From Sandaracinaceae bacterium (lineage in GTDB: Bacteria; Myxococcota_A; Polyangia; Polyangiales; Houyiibacteriaceae), in the NCBI GenBank assembly GCA_012514415.1, contig JAAZAH010000053.1, forward strand, positions 1 to 10,337: DNA of 10,337 nucleotides, written 5' to 3'. The position numbers were made by a program, and so were the translations under genes. The notes beneath the pieces are model-generated. The model worked only from the letters and a program-made list of their open reading frames with translations. It was not told the DNA's origin and did no database searches. Each line of letters begins with the position of its first letter. Position 1 is the stretch's first letter. This document shows, one piece after another, positions 7,448 to 10,337 of the stretch.

Positions 7448-8818
7448 TCAGTTGCTGGTCGCTTCTCGGCACATGGCCTCGAACTCATCCTGATAGAAAA
7501 ACTTCGCTTCGCCAAATGCAGGCTTGAGATCGTCGAGCCAAGTGGCCGCGGTATCGTATTTGGCGAAGAAGGGGCGCTGCACCCAATCCGGGTTACGGCC
7601 CTGGATGAAGCGGAGGACAAAGACCTTCTCGCCGCCGATTTCGGTGACGCCTTGGATCTCGACCTTTCCGGGACCGGCGCTCATCGACGGGCCGCGGACC
7701 GTTCGTGCCAGACCCGAGACGCGCTGAACTGCGTCGCGATAGATCTCGTATGCGCGTGCGAGCGGAACCTCGAAATAATGCTTCGCTCCGGTATCGCGCT
7801 CAACGAACATATAGTATGGAACGAGCCCCAGGCGGACCTGCTCGCGCCAGAGATCGGACCAAACGTTTGCATCATCGTTGATATGACGGATCAGCGGGCT
7901 CTGGGTCCGGATCACGACCCCCGTATCACGGATGCGGCGGATCGCCTCGCGGACGATCGGCGTCGACATTTCGCGCGGATGGTTGAAATGCGCCATGAAG
8001 GCGACGTGTTTTCCGCTCTGGATCAGGCGCTCGAAAAGCCGGAGGAGCGCATCAGCGTCATCGTCGGTGACAAAGCGCTGCGGCCAATAGCTCAGCGATT
8101 TCGAGCCGATTCGGATGGTTTGAAGGTGTTGGAAGCGCGGATCGAGGAGCGGGAGGAGGTAATTCTCGAAGTGCTTGGATTTCATGACGAGGGGATCGCC
8201 GCCGGTGAGGAGGAGATCGGTGACGTCCTCGTTCTTTGCGAGATAGCGATGGAGCTTGCCGGCCTCGTTACTCGCAAAGCGCAGCTCCTTATTGCCGACG
8301 AACTGCGCCCAGCGGAAGCAGAAGGTGCAATAGCTATGGCAGGTCTGCCCCGGGCTCGGGAAAAAGAGCACGGTCTCGCGGTATTTATGCTGCATCCCCT
8401 CGAGGCGCTCTCCATCCATCATCGGGACGTTGAGCTCTTGCTGGCCGGCGGGGTGCGGATTGAGCCGCGCCTGGATCTCGCGGGCTAGCGCCTGAATCTC
8501 GGCGCGATCGGCGCCCCGGCGATGAAGCGCGGCCATCGCCTCGTAATCCTCATCGAGGAGCATGCCGCGCTGAGGGAAGGTGAGCTGGAAGATGGGATCG
8601 TCCGGAATATTGGACCAATCGATGAGTTCATTGATGACATATTCATTCACACGGAAGGGAAGGACGCTGGCGATGACTCTCATCTGGAAGCGCTCTTCCT
8701 CGCTTAGATTCTGAATTTGCGGGATGGCATTGAGGCGCTGTTCATTAAACACACGGAACTGAGTGAACTCGCTTAGAGGCTCACCTCGCCGCCGATGGAT
8801 CGAAATGAGTTCGGTCAT
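7448..8818 (-). CDS. KamA-family radical SAM, PLP-dependent aminomutase (substrate uncertain)
   Basis: A 456-residue enzyme of the lysine 2,3-aminomutase family, which uses a [4Fe-4S] cluster, S-adenosylmethionine and PLP to move an alpha-amino group to the beta carbon. The cluster motif is CHSYCTFC (Cys160, Cys164, Cys167), followed by Arg169 at the position of the substrate-carboxylate arginine. LLLTGGDPL (202-210) is the SAM-binding segment, and Lys385 in SAGPGKVEI is the likely PLP Schiff-base lysine. By eye, the two aspartates that hold the lysine side chain in clostridial enzyme (Asp293, Asp330) align with Arg341 and Ser378, so lysine is doubtful. EpmB is smaller and usually carries a CAVNCRYCFRR-type motif, so it fits less well. 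A good AAGGAGAG Shine-Dalgarno (8823-8830) sits 4 bases before the ATG. It is a single-gene unit ending at a strong terminator. No beta-lysine acetyltransferase or EpmA partner is in the window. Confidence 0.9.
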   Translation of the reverse strand: MTELISIHRRRGEPLSEFTQFRVFNEQRLNAIPQIQNLSEEERFQMRVIASVLPFRVNEYVINELIDWSNIPDDPIFQLTFPQRGMLLDEDYEAMAALHRRGADRAEIQALAREIQARLNPHPAGQQELNVPMMDGERLEGMQHKYRETVLFFPSPGQTCHSYCTFCFRWAQFVGNKELRFASNEAGKLHRYLAKNEDVTDLLLTGGDPLVMKSKHFENYLLPLLDPRFQHLQTIRIGSKSLSYWPQRFVTDDDADALLRLFERLIQSGKHVAFMAHFNHPREMSTPIVREAIRRIRDTGVVIRTQSPLIRHINDDANVWSDLWREQVRLGLVPYYMFVERDTGAKHYFEVPLARAYEIYRDAVQRVSGLARTVRGPSMSAGPGKVEIQGVTEIGGEKVFVLRFIQGRNPDWVQRPFFAKYDTAATWLDDLKPAFGEAKFFYQDEFEAMCREATSN

Positions 8819-9487
8819 AAGACTCTCCTTCGTTGCTCGGTAGCTCGAGCGGAATAGGGTGAAATGAGGCTCACTCGGTGAGGAGGCGTCTTAAGCGGGC
8901 ATCTCGAAGTGTGAGAGCAGCGACGCAAGAACCGAGGAGTGGATGACGGTCCGCATTAGACTTGATGCCTCGCAAAGGCCGTCGGTAGCTCCGTTCTGGG
9001 ACTAGAGCCGAGAGTCCATCTTACGTAAACTTGAGGCGGATCTCAATGAATTACTTGGAAAGTTGCATTTCGCATCTTTCGCTGTCGGCCTAAAGTCCGC
9101 GGCGAGTGGGTGCGTGTATCCCCGTATTCACGTGTAATTTCAGGCGTCTCGACGCGTCTCGTTTTCTTTGCGATCTGCCGCGATTTAGCGAAGTCGAATT
9201 TTGAACTTCGGGCAGCGATGAGGGCATGGAGCGCCAAATCTGCACCGCATCCGATGTGATCATGGCGGAAATTTTGCGTATACATGTTGCTTTCTCAGCC
9301 GAGCCTTCGGCTCGTACGTTCTGCTACACTGTACGCGCTCGGGCCCAATGCCTTCTCCGCGTCCTTGGGGCGCGCGGCGCGAGAGGGGGCGCAAGGCGCG
9401 AGAGCGACGGCGACGCGGGTGGGCTTTCCGCTTTCGGCGCGATCGGCTTGGGCCCGACCCACGGTCGCCACGGTGTCGGATGAGTCC
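8819..9487. other. Gene-free intergenic stretch, partly lower in GC
   Basis: About 670 bp with no convincing gene. The first part (8819-9000) is the upstream region of the aminomutase and contains its Shine-Dalgarno plus two small inverted repeats near 8834 (GCTCG/CGAGC) and 8874 (CTCAC/GTGAG); no clear promoter boxes were seen. Bases 9001-9300 are about 51% GC by hand count, visibly below the coding regions. They carry a short tandem CGTCTCGACG-CGTCTCG near 9144-9160. A compact hairpin lies at 9300-9314, and a 10-bp direct repeat GGCGCGAGAG occurs at 9376-9385 and 9395-9404. Open frames of 80 codons (minus, 9043-9285) and 85 codons (plus, 9226-9483) show no recognisable protein features and no Shine-Dalgarno. 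An undetected small RNA is possible but nothing in the sequence demands it. Confidence 0.6.
9300..9314. other. Small GC-rich hairpin
   Basis: CGAGCC (9300-9305) and GGCTCG (9309-9314) pair perfectly around TTC. No T-run follows on either strand, so it is not a standard intrinsic terminator. A TACACT hexamer that could serve as a plus-strand -10 box lies at 9325-9330, but no -35 box or credible gene accompanies it. Confidence 0.35.
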
Positions 9488-9610
9488 CTATTTCCGGAAG
9501 GCGCGGCGCAGAGGGCGCTTCATGTAAGTGACGGCGAACGGCACAATCGTGGAGCCGAAGCGAGCGCTGGAGCCGCGTCTTTCTTCCTGCTCATCCATCT
9601 GCTCATCCAT
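9488..9610 (-). CDS. Possible 40-residue small protein downstream of DUF4230
   Basis: An open frame starting 12 bases after the DUF4230 stop, in the same frame as that gene. It opens with MDEQMDEQEE, then a neutral stretch with FGSTIVPFAVTYMKR, and ends in a basic tail (PLRRAFRK). Third codon positions are about three quarters G or C (by hand count) and the codons are the common ones of the neighbouring genes (CGC, TTC, GGC, TCC, GTC, CTG), which supports coding. The start is ambiguous: the first 12 bases are exactly duplicated, so ATG at 9610 and ATG at 9598 give proteins of 40 or 36 residues. No strong Shine-Dalgarno is present; translational coupling to DUF4230 would be needed. It has no membrane segment or known motif, and I do not recognise it. 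It could be a chance frame or the eroded end of a longer gene. Confidence 0.35.
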   Translation of the reverse strand: MDEQMDEQEERRGSSARFGSTIVPFAVTYMKRPLRRAFRK

Positions 9611-9611
9611 C
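9588..9611. repeat. Two tandem copies of a 12-bp unit
   Basis: TGCTCATCCATC occurs at 9588-9599 and again at 9600-9611, followed by a partial CATCC. On the minus strand the unit reads GATGGATGAGCA and covers the start of the possible 40-residue ORF, duplicating Met-Asp-Glu-Gln. A unit length divisible by three keeps any frame open whatever the copy number. Confidence 0.85.
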
Positions 9612-9622
9612 CATCCCGGCGT

Positions 9623-10324
9623 TCATTCGGGATCGAGGGCGGGGATGAGCAGCGGCGCCTCCCCTGCCGGAGAGACGCCGAAATGAACCGCGATCTCTTC
9701 AAAGCCGAGGGAGCGGAGCAGGCCCTCGAGCGTCCGCTGGACGCTCGCTTCAGCTTTTTCGAGGATGCCCGCTTCGATGGCCGCTTTCTCGAGGTTCCGC
9801 TCGGCTTCTCGGCGTGCGCGCGTCTCGAGATCTTCACGGCGCGTGGCGAAGAGATCCGTTCTCCGGGTGTGCACATAGGTGCGCGCGTTGTCGAGGCGCG
9901 AGGTAGAAATGGTGGCGTTTGGGAGGTAGAGCGTCACGCGCTTGGCTTCGAAATCGGCATCGACGGCGCGAGGGGTGAGGGCCCTCAGATCGACGCCAGC
10001 ACGAACCTCTCCGGCGGCGACGAGGAGGATCGCATCTTCGGTATCGAGGAGCCGGAAGAAGGTGCTTTGGCGTTCGCGAAGATCGATCACGCGCTCGGTG
10101 TGAAAAACCATCCCCTCGAGGAAGGCGAGCTCGCGGAGCGCGACCACGACGTCGGGTGTTCTCTCGATGATGGTGACCGCGGTCGGCCGATTGGACCGTC
10201 CGCCACATCCAACACCCGCGGAGAGGTTCGAGAAGAGAGAGAACGCCGCAAAGACCAGCGAGACAAGGAGAAGCGCGCGAATGAGCCCCGGCCCTTTGCG
10301 GCGACGGCTCCGCCTCGCGCCCAT
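9623..10324 (-). CDS. DUF4230 family membrane-anchored protein
   Basis: A 233-residue protein of unknown function with the DUF4230 pattern. It has an Arg-rich N-terminus (2-16), one hydrophobic segment (about 14-36) that can anchor it in the inner membrane, then a region containing VITRE-like turns and LLVAAGEVRAGVDLRAL (100-116), which corresponds to the family's conserved GEV.AGIDL core. A strand with VTLYLPNATI (130-139) follows, then a charged helical tail (LETRARREAERNLEKAAIEAGIL, about 166-188) and a short C-terminal strand (LRSLGFEEIAVHF). The domain most likely lies outside the cytoplasm, by topology. The ATG at 10324 is only 13 bases from the window edge with no Shine-Dalgarno in view, so an upstream start cannot be excluded. 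The family assignment is from memory of its conserved core; no function is known to me. A possible small gene follows it by 12 bases. Confidence 0.8.
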   Translation of the reverse strand: MGARRSRRRKGPGLIRALLLVSLVFAAFSLFSNLSAGVGCGGRSNRPTAVTIIERTPDVVVALRELAFLEGMVFHTERVIDLRERQSTFFRLLDTEDAILLVAAGEVRAGVDLRALTPRAVDADFEAKRVTLYLPNATISTSRLDNARTYVHTRRTDLFATRREDLETRARREAERNLEKAAIEAGILEKAEASVQRTLEGLLRSLGFEEIAVHFGVSPAGEAPLLIPALDPE

Positions 10325-10337
10325 CGGTTCGTTCGAT

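Noticed and set aside
7221..7472. 84-codon N-terminal extension of the fusion protein from an upstream ATG at 7472
   Set aside because: It would run through the aminomutase terminator and overlap the aminomutase 3' end, and it hides a clear lipoprotein signal and Shine-Dalgarno at 7220.
7409..8488. 359-codon plus-strand ORF
   Set aside because: It is antisense to the aminomutase gene and lacks any protein family features.
9043..9285. 80-codon minus-strand ORF
   Set aside because: No Shine-Dalgarno, no recognisable domain, codon use unlike the neighbours.
9226..9483. 85-codon plus-strand ORF
   Set aside because: Low-complexity Gly/Arg/Ala second half, no family resemblance, no ribosome binding site.
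9348..9527. 59-codon Arg-rich plus-strand ORF behind a possible TACACT -10 box
   Set aside because: Arg-rich composition is what GC-rich noncoding DNA gives, there is no Shine-Dalgarno, and its end is antisense to the more protein-like minus-strand ORF.

Overview
The window is GC-rich (about 60%) bacterial chromosome, with codons ending mostly in G or C. It encodes a Gram-negative tripartite efflux pump and a secreted Cys-rich FG-GAP/VCBS protein of a type I associate with Myxococcota and relatives (former deltaproteobacteria). That assignment is inferred from protein style, not proven. There are no mobile elements, CRISPR arrays, tRNAs or rRNAs.

Layout. (1) 1-2082, plus strand: the 3' part of a large FG-GAP/VCBS-repeat surface or secreted protein gene. 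It is broken by an extra G in a G7 run, two in-frame TAG codons and a second frameshift, yet its protein sequence is still readable across the breaks. It is a pseudogene, or less likely a cluster of base-calling errors. All other genes run on the minus strand, so this gene converges on them. (2) Minus strand, in order of transcription from the right end: a DUF4230 membrane-anchored protein (10324-9623); a possible 40-residue ORF just behind it (9610-9488); a roughly 670 bp gene-free, lower-GC stretch; a KamA-family radical SAM aminomutase (8818-7448) closed by a strong intrinsic terminator (7421-7386); then a lipoprotein membrane-fusion protein (7220-6054) and an AcrB-like RND pump (6041-2871) 12 bp apart; and a HAD-superfamily phosphatase (2823-2128).

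How they fit together. The fusion protein and RND pump form one transcription unit, separated from the aminomutase by the terminator. No outer-membrane channel gene or regulator is present, so the pump must recruit a TolC-type channel encoded elsewhere. The HAD gene may be co-transcribed behind the pump, but its function gives no clear link. The aminomutase keeps its iron-sulfur, PLP and carboxylate-binding residues, but by eye lacks the two aspartates that define lysine specificity, so its substrate is open. I found no clearly new multi-gene system. The points most worth a second look are the layered lesions in the FG-GAP gene, the aminomutase substrate, and the small ORF with a duplicated start.
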